From Arctopsyche grandis (Eukaryota; Arthropoda; Insecta; Trichoptera; Hydropsychidae): a stretch of 64,000 nucleotides of DNA. The stretch's first letter is position 1; every line of letters starts with the position of its first letter. Below are positions 21,691-36,240 of the stretch, one piece after another. The notes below the pieces were generated by a model. The model searched no databases and was not told the origin of the DNA. It saw only the letters and a list, made by a program, of their open reading frames with translations. The position numbers and the translations under genes are program-made. The DNA is taken from the NCBI RefSeq assembly GCF_051622035.1, contig NC_135361.1:2919001-2983000 (forward strand). The letters are read 5' to 3'.

Positions 21691-24689
21691 TATGAGATGC
21701 AATGGTTTTAATCGCTAAAGGCTCATTTCTAGCATGCGTGCTTTCTGCCCTGTCTGCGGAAATATTTTGAAGTGGCGCGAGAATTCAGATATGATTTCTA
21801 AAGAAGCTTTGTTACACAAAAAAAAAGATATTGACGTTAAATTTTTGATTTTCGATTCGATGGAAAGAACTTTCCATTAAAATATTCCAAAATATTCATG
21901 TTATGAGGTGTATGTACTCTGATATTCTGTGAATATTATGTGTGATATAAAATATATATATATCTATATATTTATAAATGTTAAATTGTAATTATATTAC
22001 GTATATATAATGATAAGACCAATTTTTTTTCATTTGCTGTTTTTTTCTTTTGTGTGTGCAGTGCAGCATAGTCGATAAGATTTTGCCCAAATTTTTTTTA
22101 TCGTTTCTGTAATTTGACTTGAATAATAATTGCATGGTTTTTTGATGTGTTTTTCAATTTTTTGTGTCTTTGAATTATTTTGTATTTAATATAACATGTG
22201 CACACACGAAATCCATGATTTTTTTATTATTAATAAGATTTCGAATAGTTAAACAAATACTACGAAAATAAAAAAAAAATAATATTTGTCATTTGAAAAT
22301 TTTATCTATGATTGTTAAATGGTTGCTGTTTTGTATTAATTATATATATATATAATATATATATATTTGTACATATTATAAATACATCTTGCAAAGGACA
22401 TAAAAATAAACAAAAAAAAGCCGTCAAGTGTACAATTGATGTAATTTATATACATATATATAGGTTTACTTTTTTTTATTTTTTGTTTTAGATCTAAAAA
22501 AGTTTCCTATTTGTATGCATATATGAATGTACTTGTGAGTTTTTCTAACTTGTGTTAAATTAATTAATTAGAATTAATACGGAGTATATTACCGGGGTGC
22601 TTAATTTTTCTCAACCTATGTATTTTTTTAATGCGTAAATTTATTAAAGGTCTCGTTGGATCCGTATCTTTGCGAAGTGGTAGTGTTTTTTTTTTTATAC
22701 AACGTGCTGTAATTACAATAATTGTGTATATTATATTATTATAATTTAGTTTGCGCATTTTCACGGTTTTTTTTCGTTTGCCTTTGAATTTTTCATATGT
22801 ATTCTATTATCTGGAGCACAAATCATTGAGCAAATGAAATAATTGTGCATAACATTAATATATTTTAAGGAAACCCATTGCGTAACTTGAGGATATACAT
22901 ACATAGTGAGTCGATTGATGCTTTTAATTCGTAGTCTTTAATTATTTTAGTTATAGTGTGTATATTTATTATTATTATGAAATGAACAGGGATAATTATT
23001 TTTCTAATGTAATTTTTTTCATTGAATTGTGTACTGTTTTAGTTTAACTTGTCTTTAGATAGTGACATGCATATGTATTTATAATCTACACAGGTTTTCA
23101 TGTATAAGTACGTATTAGAATGCTGTTTTTTCTATATATATATATATACATATGCTTGTATTGATGTGTTAAAAAAAATTCGCACATTTCTAGAACGTTC
23201 CGATGATATCAACAACAAAAAAAAAAGATTAACAATCGAATTTGTATATTTTTAAGTTAAACGCCAGCCATGATTCAACATTAATGGCCTCATTGCATTA
23301 TTTTTTATTATTATTATAATATATATTAGTGAAAAATCTTTATAATTAAAATGATAATAAAAAAATTACATGTGTGTACGTATGTTTAACACTTTTGTAT
23401 TTGTAAAGTTTAGTTTTAACTTGCATATATGTATACGTTAAGATGTCTGAAGTCGGGTATTGTTTTGGAATGTTAGGCTTCCGAGTTGAAGGTTTGCGGC
23501 ATTTATCGTAGTCGGTTACACTATAGATGGCACGTTCGGGGCTGGTCGATATTATTATGCGTTTGTTAGGTTTTAAATTGCTTAAATACGGCCGCGTATT
23601 TACGCGTTTTTTGTAATTTGAATTAGTTTAAGGGTTGTTTTTAAATTTAATCAGTGTTTTATTATTTTTAGTACCGGCTTTATGCTGCCTATGTGTATAA
23701 AAAAATTTAACACATTTACGTAATAATAAACACACAATAGCTTTGGACAATGGGATTTGGTCAACATTAATTTTTTCTTGGATATTAATTAACTCACCAT
23801 CGGCGTCCTGTGTTTATCTTATTTTTTATTTTTTTGTAATTAATTATTATTAGCGATACAACGAAACATGTTCCTTTTTGAGTGAGTAGTAATTTTCTTT
23901 TTGTTTGTTTTCGGTGAAAGTTCTGCGCTCACTTAGTGCTTTTTTTTATTATTATTGCAGTTAGTGCGTATTTGTTAAATTTGCAACGTTGTACACGTTG
24001 GTTTTTTTTTGCCAATTGTGATGTTCGGAATATGCATCTGGAATATTTTCTAGTCTCAAAAGAAATAAATGGAAAAATCTCAGCATTTTCCATTCGTAGT
24101 CTAGCTTTTTTGTGCGTTCACACTTCTAGAGCAAGTCCAGCTTGACGTTTTCGATTTAAAATGAATCATCATCGACGAGGCTGCGTAGTTTTGAAAAGGC
24201 TTGAATACTAAAAAAAAAAATAATACTATCGCAAAACCACTTGGCATGTTTATACTGTACGATGTTTCTTTTTTTTTTGTTTGTGTATTTTTAAGTAAAA
24301 AAATATTATTTTTTAAAAAAGTGCACTTACTGCTTTAAAAAAATACTATAGTTGTTAGAGAAAGAATAATGTGGTGTGTTGAGGGTTGAAGTGTTGGAAA
24401 TTGTACAGGAAGGAACTTTTTGTCATGTAAAATGTATTTTTTTTATGCTTGATATGCAGATGTGTATGTTTAAGTTATGGTATCGATTTAACTACTATGC
24501 TACACTAACGTATGCAAAATTTTATTATATATTTAATATATTGTAAAGTGTTTTTTTTTTTTTTTGTATTGCACAAAACACAATTTTTAGTGCCAAAATA
24601 ATTTCTTGTGTCTCTCCGTTTGTCCGATGTATACAAAACTGTGTTTCTTCCTGTGAATAAATAATTGATACTGTTATTGCATTTTTTTT
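21691..24689. other. AT-rich stretch without a supported gene
   Basis: Three kilobases of AT-rich sequence with homopolymer T runs and short TA microsatellites (about 21950, 22340, 23130). It could be an extended USP10 3' UTR or intergenic DNA. No RNA gene, coding exon or transposon signature was recognised. Confidence 0.4.
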
Positions 24690-24861
24690 TTTTCTTCATT
24701 TTCGCTGATAAAAGCTGTTAATAAGGTGAGTAATTCTCAATAATGATATAATTGTATTTTTATCAGATGATTTATATATTTTATTTCTTTTCAGGCGCCA
24801 GATTTGAACGTCACTGCACAATAGGTCAGTATAATATGCACATAGTTGAAATACAATATAT

Positions 24862-24948
24862 AGTTTAATTTGCAATGATGTCTTATTATTTTTCGTCTCT
24901 GAAATAATATATTTACATTGTAGATAAAAAATATCTGAGTATTAAGTT
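24862..24948 (+). ncRNA. Box C/D snoRNA-like unit 1, guide complementary to 18S rRNA
   Basis: C box ATGATGT at 24875-24881 (one mismatch to RUGAUGA), D' box CTGA at 24899-24902, D box CTGA at 24935-24938. Bases flanking the C and D boxes can pair (TTAAT near 24866 with ATTAA near 24941). The 12 nt at 24886-24897 (TTATTTTTCGTC), just before D', are fully complementary to GACGAAAAAUAA, part of a conserved 18S rRNA segment as I recall it. By the D+5 rule, C24894 would direct 2'-O-methylation of the G in CGAAAA. The length (about 80 nt) fits. The element upstream of box D (24920-24934) has no target I recognise. Confidence 0.6.
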
Positions 24949-25089
24949 CAAATTACAATTAATTTTTCATTCTTACAAATGAAAGTAACACGTTTCTTTA
25001 TTTTTTCTTATAGATTGATCGTAATGTGAAGTGCTTGAAATTCGCCATTGAAGCGGTTAGTATATTTTATATACATAAGTTGATTTGTA

Positions 25090-25172
25090 TTGAAATTTTC
25101 AATGATGCATTATTATTTTTCGTCTCTGAATCAATTCATATGTCGAAGCTAATATCTGAGCTATTTTTGTTT
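25090..25172 (+). ncRNA. Box C/D snoRNA-like unit 2, paralogue of unit 1
   Basis: C box ATGATGC at 25102-25108, D' box CTGA at 25126-25129, D box CTGA at 25156-25159. The 16 nt before D' are the same as in unit 1, including the 12-nt TTATTTTTCGTC at 25113-25124, whereas the rest of the unit and the surrounding introns have diverged. That selective conservation of the guide argues for function. The sequence upstream of box D (TCGAAGCTAATAT) differs from unit 1, so a second target could differ. The terminal stem is weaker than in unit 1. Confidence 0.55.
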
Positions 25173-25388
25173 TTGAAACTTCGTATTTTTTTTTATTTTA
25201 TCACAAATAAATAGCTGTTTTATTTTTATTTCAAGCTATGCAGTTCTGTACTCTAAAATCAAAAACTCTTGAAATATCAAGTAGTTTCTGATATCAATAT
25301 ATCGAATAGAAACTTCGTTTAGAAGTTTCTTATGCAAAAGGATGCAGTGGTTTAAAATGCATCAGAATTATATGATGACTGGCAAAAG

Positions 25389-25949
25389 GTAACTATTAAT
25401 CTATATATTTTATTAATAAAATTTTGATTATTTTTGTTTGTAATTGATTTTTTTTTTTGCATCATTTTTAGCAACAAGGATCTAAAAATTAAAAATATTG
25501 TATGTTATGTCTGGACTAGTATTTGACACCTGAACGAACGGATCAAGATAGGTCTGAACGTGATGGAGACAATAGCAGGTGAACAGTTGACTCGTCAAAT
25601 GCAGAAGCTGAGCTTCCTACAGATCCGAAAACAAACGAACGGTTATCCTGTGTATATTAAGAGATTTTGTATTCTGAACTCTCATCTATGATAATTGGGA
25701 TGGTTATCAGGAACTTTGCAACCAATCCGACACCTCACCGAAGTGACCAGCTAAAGAGCTGAAGTTGCTTGACTCCCACTGATTCGTTCCGAGAAGAAAG
25801 ATACAAGTAAAGATGTATAGAAAAAACAAACATCCATAAGTATTGAAGGTCCCGTAAATAGAAAGATGTCATCGGAATTTGATGGATAGACAATAGCCGG
25901 TACGGCGCCCCGCCACCTTTCATCGGCACCGGTACGCAACCCGGTATAA
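25389..25949. other. Intergenic or host-gene tail, no clear feature
   Basis: A possible further acceptor (CATTTTTAG near 25470) would add another non-coding exon to the snoRNA host transcript. I see no snoRNA boxes or protein signature here. The open frames at 25735-25939 are not recognised. Confidence 0.35.
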
Positions 25950-26460
25950 AAATTTAGAAAATCAAAACACTATAAAACTTAAATTTTGTCGAAAAGTTTT
26001 ACCACTTGCAATATTTTTCACCCAAGCTCGATGACAAGGAGCGCTGTCATGCATAAAAATGCTGTGAGGATCAAGGATACCACCAGGCTTTATGTGGGGC
26101 ACCAGATGCGTCTAGCACATTTAAATATTGGTCCCTATTCATGGACCCATTAACGAAATAAATGGGCCCTGGACCTTTTTTGCGCTTATGACGGCCCAAA
26201 CCATTGTCTAGGGTGGATGTTTAATTGTGCTATCGATACATGAGGGTAGGTAGCATTCTTGGGGGCTGTGACGAACAAACAAACGGCTTTGTGTCATGAA
26301 CTGAAGGATACACTCATCGCTCGAAGATTGTTTTGAGGATACACTCGATGCATTTCTTGCATAATGTAAAATTTAGCACTACATCACTGGACAACAGAGA
26401 CTGCAAATCGTAGAAGTCTACTGAGAAAACACATCTTTCGAAATTTTATCAAAAAGATGA
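25950..26460 (-). pseudogene. Tc1/mariner (IS630-type) transposase relic
   Basis: On the minus strand, around 26005-26065, FMHDSAPCHRAWVKN reads like the second catalytic-Asp block of Tc1/mariner transposases (QDNAPCH type). Upstream, in shifted frames, are WAVISAKKVQGPF (about 26180) and VNGSMNRDQYLNVLDA (about 26110-26155), matching the family order W-V/I-S, GP-Y/F, DG-M and Y-V-L. Frameshifts and a stop between the blocks show it is dead. Terminal inverted repeats were not identified, so the boundaries are approximate. Confidence 0.75.
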
Positions 26461-27196
26461 TCACGGCAAAACAAAACAATGCCAATATTACCGGAGAAAA
26501 AGAAATAATTTTCTTTTCTTGCCCACAATGTCCAGATCAGTCAGGATTTTTTTAGATGCTTATTGTTTCATTGTTGATTATCTTCCATTTAATTTTTAAC
26601 CCTTTTTGCTGGTGAGACCATATGGCCTGAATTATTGCAATGTTTAAATAAATTAAATAACGACCCGAGTATAACATTAGAAGCGTACAATTTAAATAAA
26701 TTTGAAAAAAATAAGTTAATTCGAAATGATCCAGTAACATGTGCTCGATATTTTCAATAATACTAGTTAAAATAATAATCCAATAATAGTATTTTTGATG
26801 AAAATAAAGTAATAGATAGTTTTAATCGAGTAGAATTCCAAATGAGGGGATCTCCCCACGAGCACATATTTTTATGGTTAAAAGATGGCCCTAAATATAA
26901 AAGTAAATGGATCCTCCGCCATTTACAATGGTGCAAAAATGTTGTGTAAGACGCGTTTGCAATTTGAATTTCTGAAAAGTGCCCGACGTCTATCCAGTTT
27001 TTAGTTTTAAACATTCATTGATGGTAGTAAAATAAAATAATTGGTATTTTTATTCAAAATAATAATTTTATATATAAATTATAGAAGAGGTATGTTTTTA
27101 GAAAACTTTTTTTTTACATGGTATTAATTGTTACTAGCCTCTTCTTACTTCACTTTCGATTTTTTTTATGTTTAATTTTCATATACTTTATGGAAG
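26461..27196. other. AT-rich intergenic, no supported gene
   Basis: Short frames only (for example 26552-26740 and 26763-27014 on the minus strand), none with a recognisable domain. These may be remnants of mobile elements but I cannot name a family. Confidence 0.35.
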
Positions 27197-27390
27197 AATA
27201 ATGCTTAGCTTCATATATAATTAATTATATTGCAAAAGTAGAATCATGACTTTCAAAATTATTGAGAGATCTGACAACAATGGAAACACTACTAATAATG
27301 CTTTGCTTCGTATATAATTAATTATATTGCAAAAGTAGAATCAGGACTATCAAAATTATTGAGAGATCTGATAACAATGGAAACACTACT
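27197..27390 (+). repeat. Two tandem copies of a 97-bp unit
   Basis: AATAATGCTT starts at 27197 and again at 27294, and the following 85 bases agree with about five differences (shared blocks TATATAATTAATTATATTGC and AAAATTATTGAGAGATCTGA). It lies directly before the Helitron fragment. Confidence 0.8.
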
Positions 27391-27426
27391 TAAGGAAAAT
27401 CGCTTGTCTTTATAAATAATAATTTA

Positions 27427-27741
27427 ATGTCTACCCGAGAAGCCGCCTACCATGTTTTACCGTTGCCTTTGTCCAAAATGAGTAGGCAGAGTGTTTTCAT
27501 AAATACAAGTCCGTTTACAGATTGTGTTCGTATGCTAAAGCCGAACAAAGACTTATTAAAACTAGATTCAGATTCTGTAGATATTTATTCTAAAAATATT
27601 ATTATAAATAGGCTGCAATCGCTAGATAATATAACACTCACGGACTACGCTGCTAAGTATTCCAAATACCACGATAAATTTGAAATACAAGCAAAGCAAA
27701 GAAAGTCCTTGATAACATTAAAATGCGATGAATCCAGATAA
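27427..27741 (+). pseudogene. Helitron Rep/helicase fragment
   Basis: The 104-residue frame opens STREAAYHVLPLPLSKMSR and continues VFINTSPFTDCVRMLKP, LDSDSVDIYSKNIIINRLQ and ITLTDYAAKYS. That order matches the stretch between the replication initiator and helicase regions of Helitron proteins (SSREA-Y-L...S-VFVNT...R-R-MK...DS-DI...YA-Y). The fragment is short and bounded by a stop; neither the Rep HUH motif nor helicase Walker motifs are present. It begins immediately after the 97-bp tandem repeat. Confidence 0.75.
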
Positions 27742-28119
27742 CTATACATATTTTTGTCAAAAAAGGATTACATAGGGGCGACCTATTTATGCCAGGTAGA
27801 GTCCATGTCACACTGCTAGATCTGTGAGGAATTACCTGGAAACAATGAACATTGAAATTTTACCATGGCTCAGGTAATTCAACAGATAAATGAAATGATC
27901 GATACCTGTATAGAAAATATGCCTAGTAAAATAATAGCTGCTATAAACCAAAACATGTAAATTTTCATTTGTATTATTTCTAAAAAAGTGGTCCATCCTT
28001 TTTGTCACATCTTTAAATCAAGAAAAAGAAACTTTTAATTCGTTATTCTTTATATATAAGTTACGAGGTGTCAAGTGGAATGTATATCAAATAAAAACAT
28101 TTTTATTATATAAACAAAT
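27742..28119. other. Intergenic, possibly more Helitron remnant
   Basis: No clear reading frame follows the Helitron fragment. I see no terminal hairpin followed by CTRR, so the element's 3' end is not located. Confidence 0.3.
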
Positions 28120-28869
28120 TCATTTTATTTTTTCACCTATCAATTTCAATATATACAGTATCGTACAATAGAGTGGGCTGCAAACTTTACTACCAAAAAA
28201 GTACACAAACAAACATCAGCCAGATGTAAAACAACAAGAACATCGTGCAGCGTAACAAATACATAATAATAATAATAGAAAGTGAGAACTCTCAACAACT
28301 CGTAATAGCTAAAACACGGGCCCACTAGTTTCCGAGTCTGGTCCGTCACTGGTTTTGGTATAGACTTGGGCCCACATTTCATATTACATAAGCGTACATA
28401 TGTAAAAATCTACCAGAGTACAATTTTACAAGAATTATTATGGGTACAAAACAGACATCGAAATACACGCTGCGTGATATGAAAAAAGTTAATATATAAC
28501 TTATATTAATTAGTAAATACATTATCATAGTCGGCTGTGATAAAAATGTAAGGCTTTCATAATTTGTATAAATATTATAGTTATGCTGAGCAAATATATT
28601 TTGTATCATCATTAAAATTACTTAGAATCTGTTAAATTTGTATCATATTTGTCCTACGTAATTAGTTATTGCGAGATTTCAACAGTGACTAGTCTAATCG
28701 TTTAATGTAAATCTCTTATACACCTAAGTAATAGTTAAAAATACTTATCGAAAATAATAATTTGCAAGAACAAACGAGAGGAAAAAAAAAATTACAATAT
28801 AAACGATAGCCTTATATGCGAGTCATATTAATATATTAAAATATATTTAATATATAACAGTCTTGGTAT
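28120..28869 (-). other. Probable RPRD1 3' UTR
   Basis: AT-rich sequence downstream of the RPRD1 stop (28870-28872, minus strand). TTTATT on the + strand near 28123 is an AATAAA signal for the minus strand. The cleavage site is not proven. Confidence 0.4.
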
Positions 28870-33633
<4,764 letters not shown>

Positions 33634-33960
33634 CGGTGTCTCCTGAGGGTTCGCAATCTCGTAGCCGGCGATCGACACTCGACGCTACTAATCCGAGTGA
33701 CAGTTGCGCCACTAACTGACAGGGGACCAGCGACAACTCACCTGCTCGCCACCCCTCGATATCCCTTCAGAGTTGCCATGTCACAAATGTTGTTGTCGAC
33801 ACGTTCGATCTTTCAATTTTGGCTTCACGCAAGACTGTGCAATCAAAACGATCTAGACTAGGGCCGCCATAATTGTCGGCTCAAAAATTGCGCAATTTTT
33901 TTTACTTATGGGAGATGAACGATTGAGACGACTGGCGTGTTAATGCACGTGTTTTATTTA
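33634..33960 (-). promoter_or_regulatory. RPRD1 5' UTR and promoter region
   Basis: It lies directly upstream of the RPRD1 start on the minus strand, with higher GC than its surroundings. GGGCCGCCATAATT at about 33860-33873 contains GCCGCCAT, a YY1-type site common at housekeeping promoters. No TATA box is evident. An RTE fragment begins just beyond, so the promoter is probably compact (about 300 bp). Confidence 0.4.
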
Positions 33961-33964
33961 TGGC

Positions 33965-34546
33965 AGAGTGAGTGACCCAGATGAAGATCTAAGAATCCGC
34001 ATCGAGATGGCTAGAACAGCATTTGTAAAAATGAAGGCGGCGCTTACAAACAAGCATCTCAATCTTCATACGCGGTTGAGATTCGCGAAGAGCTACGTCT
34101 GGACAGTATTACTACACGGATGTGAGACGTGGACTCTGAAAACCAAGATGATCAGCCGCATTGAAGCTTTTGAGATGTGGGTCTATAGGCGTATGCTGAA
34201 GATTCCATGGACCAAAAAGATATCAAACGAAGCTGTCCTCGGCATGATGGGGAGAGGCAGGGAACTTGTTTCTGTCATCAAGCGGAGAAAGATGGAGTAC
34301 CTCGGACACATGATACGGGGTCCAAAATACGAATTTCTCCGTTTGATAACCATGGGGAAAATAGAAGGAAAAAAATGGATTGGCAGGAAAAAGTTATCTT
34401 GGCTTCGAAACATACGCATGTGGACCGATATGAGCGCCGAAGAGCTGTTCTGAGCCGCTGAAGACCGATGCGGATATATTCAAATAATCGACGAGGTGGT
34501 CGTCAACGTCCGGATGCGGACAAGGCATTAACAAGAAGAAGAAGAG
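33965..34546 (+). pseudogene. RTE-like LINE 3' end, 5'-truncated
   Basis: The open frame to 34453 carries the C-terminal region of RTE-like endonuclease/reverse transcriptase proteins: RLRFAKSYVWTVLLHGCETW, AFEMWVYRRMLKIPWTKK, RRKMEYLGHMIRG. No catalytic RT or endonuclease motif is present, so it is a dead 5'-truncated copy. It ends about 90 bp after the stop in an AAG-repeat tail (about 34531-34546). Confidence 0.8.
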
Positions 34547-34550
34547 TAGC

Positions 34551-34615
34551 TAGCTCCGAACACAATCGAGTTGGTCCCCACTCGCAGGAAGGTGACCAAA
34601 CTTGACCATACTCGA
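34551..34615 (-). repeat. Dispersed repeat, inverted partner of 36170-36240
   Basis: GAGTTGGTCCCCACTCGCAG and GGAAGGTGACCAAACTTGAC here match the reverse complement of 36180-36235 (GAGTTTGGTCACCTTCC, GCGAGTGGGGACCAACTT). The family is not known. The two copies lie about 1.6 kb apart in opposite orientation, with an LTR and a LINE piece between them. Confidence 0.6.
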
Positions 34616-34652
34616 TGCGTCTGTACCAAATCTAAAATAAAATAATATATAA

Positions 34653-35248
34653 TGTAACGAACGTGTTTACGCGGGTATACAACTCTCTCGTCGAGAGAGT
34701 CAGATTGCGTATAGCACACGTTTATCGTCCTTCCAGGTGCGTTCGTTCCGTGATGGGGGTCAAAGGGAACAGATTGACTGACCTGGGCTGTTGTGTATTT
34801 GTTAGCGCTCCTCGTCGTCTATGTGGCTGTTGTGAAGCTGGCTATCAGGTCACCTGGTCTGTCTTCCAGCGACTGATGCTCCTAGGGCTTTCCGGAGCCG
34901 GCGGCTACCACGGAAAGTTTAACCCGCACGTGGGTTAGAAGCTGTGTGGAAGATACAGGAGACGAACTGGTTGGAACTCGGGGGAGAGAGTGGTGATAAA
35001 CTCAACCGTCCCATGGTTCAACAACAAAGATGGATGACGATTTCTGGGCGCGTCTGCGATTGAGACGGCTCGGGAGAGATAGGGGGGGGGGGGCACACTG
35101 TGCCTCTTAATGGTCGGAGTGTTAGTGGGTGACTCCCGTCCGCGCTCCCGCACTAGGACTCTGGGGCTGCCATTCGAAAAATTGCTGCCAACAGCTGCCA
35201 ACTGCCAACTGCCAACTGACGGGACGTTTGGAAGGACGTTACGTTACA
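34653..35248 (+). mobile_element. Second copy of the TGTAAC...GTTACA solo LTR-like repeat
   Basis: It is collinear with 5751-6364 in the same orientation. The flanking tetranucleotides are ATAA and GTAA, so any target duplication has decayed by one base. No internal retrotransposon genes adjoin it. It sits between two RTE fragments. Confidence 0.6.
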
Positions 35249-35275
35249 GTAATAGATTAATGGGCGATTCAATTT

Positions 35276-35640
35276 AAAAAAAATAAATAGAACCTATGTT
35301 TGGCATAATGAGGAAAGACAGGAAGTGGAACACGTGGGTGAGAAGCATGACAAGGGTAGTGGACATAGTGGATAGAGTGTTGTAATGGTAATGGGCGGGC
35401 CACGTGGCTAGAAGAATGGACAAAAGATGGACAAAAGAAGTGCTTGAATGGTACCCGAGAGAATGCAAAAGGGTAAAAGGAAGACCGCAGGGAAGATGGG
35501 TGGACGAAATTAGGAAAATGTGCGGGGTGAGATGGATGAGAGTTGCGCAAAACAGAGACGAGTGGAAGCGTGTTGGAGAGGCCTTCATCCAGCAGTGGAT
35601 GGTGAATGGCTGTAAATGATGATGATGATGATACATTGAT
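35276..35640 (+). pseudogene. RTE-type LINE 3' end with (GAT)n tail
   Basis: From about 35300 the frame reads FGIMRKDRKWNTWVRSM; after two stops it continues WAGHVARRMDKRWTKEVLEW, then RGRPQGRWVDEIRK-like sequence, VRWMRVAQNRDEWKRVGEAF and IQQWMVNG. It ends in GATGATGATGATGAT at about 35618-35632. This is the conserved C-terminus of RTE-like ORFs. The same family occurs at 5540 and 49485. Confidence 0.8.
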
Positions 35641-35824
35641 TGTATATGAGGTAATAATTGTATATATAATAACTTCCTCATAAATTAAATCCGTAAACAA
35701 TATACCTGTTTCATTTAAATATGCAATAGTTTTTTCAACCTGTTCCCACTCGGGTACTTCATAGAGAAGCATCCATGAAAAAACATATTGTTTCCACCAT
35801 TTTCCCAAAGACCGCAAAAACCAA

Positions 35825-35985
35825 AAAACTGTAAAACGTTGCGCATTTATTTAAACGCTCATATCTCGTAAACGATCATGAACCAACAAAAATCATTATC
35901 ATATTCGAATTAATTCAGTGGGTCAAACTTAGTAAAGATTGATTAATCTCCGCTCTGGTAATTATTTTGTTGCTCAGTGTAATTA
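35825..35985 (+). repeat. Dispersed ~160-bp repeat (copy 1 of 3)
   Basis: Blocks TTGCGCATTT, ATCTCGTAAACGA, TATCATATTCGAATTA, AACTTAGTAAAGATTGATTA, TCTCCGCTCTGGTAATTA and TTGCTCAGTGTAATTA are shared with 43575-43750 (same orientation) and in part with 43162-43265 (opposite orientation). There is no coding capacity; it is probably a MITE or SINE of unknown family. Confidence 0.7.
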
Positions 35986-36169
35986 CATAATTCCAACGTT
36001 GAAAAAATTCTCGACATCTTTTTCAAATGCTTCTACTTGTGTCATCGTAATTTTCTTAGTTTATTGTATGTCTAGTTTGCTTGAATACCTATGTATTTTC
36101 TACCTAATCTTATATATTTTTTTACTTATTAATATTTTTCACTTCAATGACAGTGTGGCGGCTCGCTAT

Positions 36170-36240
36170 ACGACATGGTCGAGTTTGGTCACCTTCCTGC
36201 GAGTGGGGACCAACTTGGCTGGGTTCGGAGAGCGGCTACT
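36170..36240 (+). repeat. Dispersed repeat, inverted partner of 34551-34615
   Basis: GAGTTTGGTCACCTTCCTGC and GAGTGGGGACCAACTTGG are the reverse complement of the copy near 34565-34605. Confidence 0.6.

Larger units (their letters stand above)
24690..25388 (+). ncRNA. Putative non-coding snoRNA host gene (four short exons, each internal intron short)
   Basis: Splice signals define very short exons: exon A ends at 24725 (AAG before GTGAGT); exon B is 24795-24824 (30 nt, TTTTCAG acceptor, GTCAGT donor); exon C is 25014-25055 (42 nt, CTTATAG acceptor, GTTAGT donor); exon D is 25244 to about 25388 (TATGCAG acceptor, GTAACT donor). No frame reads through A-B-C-D. The second and third introns each contain one box C/D snoRNA-like unit whose D box lies 75 and 84 nt before the 3' splice site, near the preferred spacing for intron-encoded snoRNAs. 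Short untranslated exons alternating with snoRNA introns are typical of GAS5/UHG-type host genes. The 5' end is not fixed; exon A might instead belong to a long USP10 transcript. Confidence 0.5.

Noticed and set aside
24728-24794. A third C/D snoRNA in the first host-gene intron
   Set aside because: ATGATAT near 24744 resembles a C box but no CTGA D box is at a suitable distance and the intron is only 69 nt.
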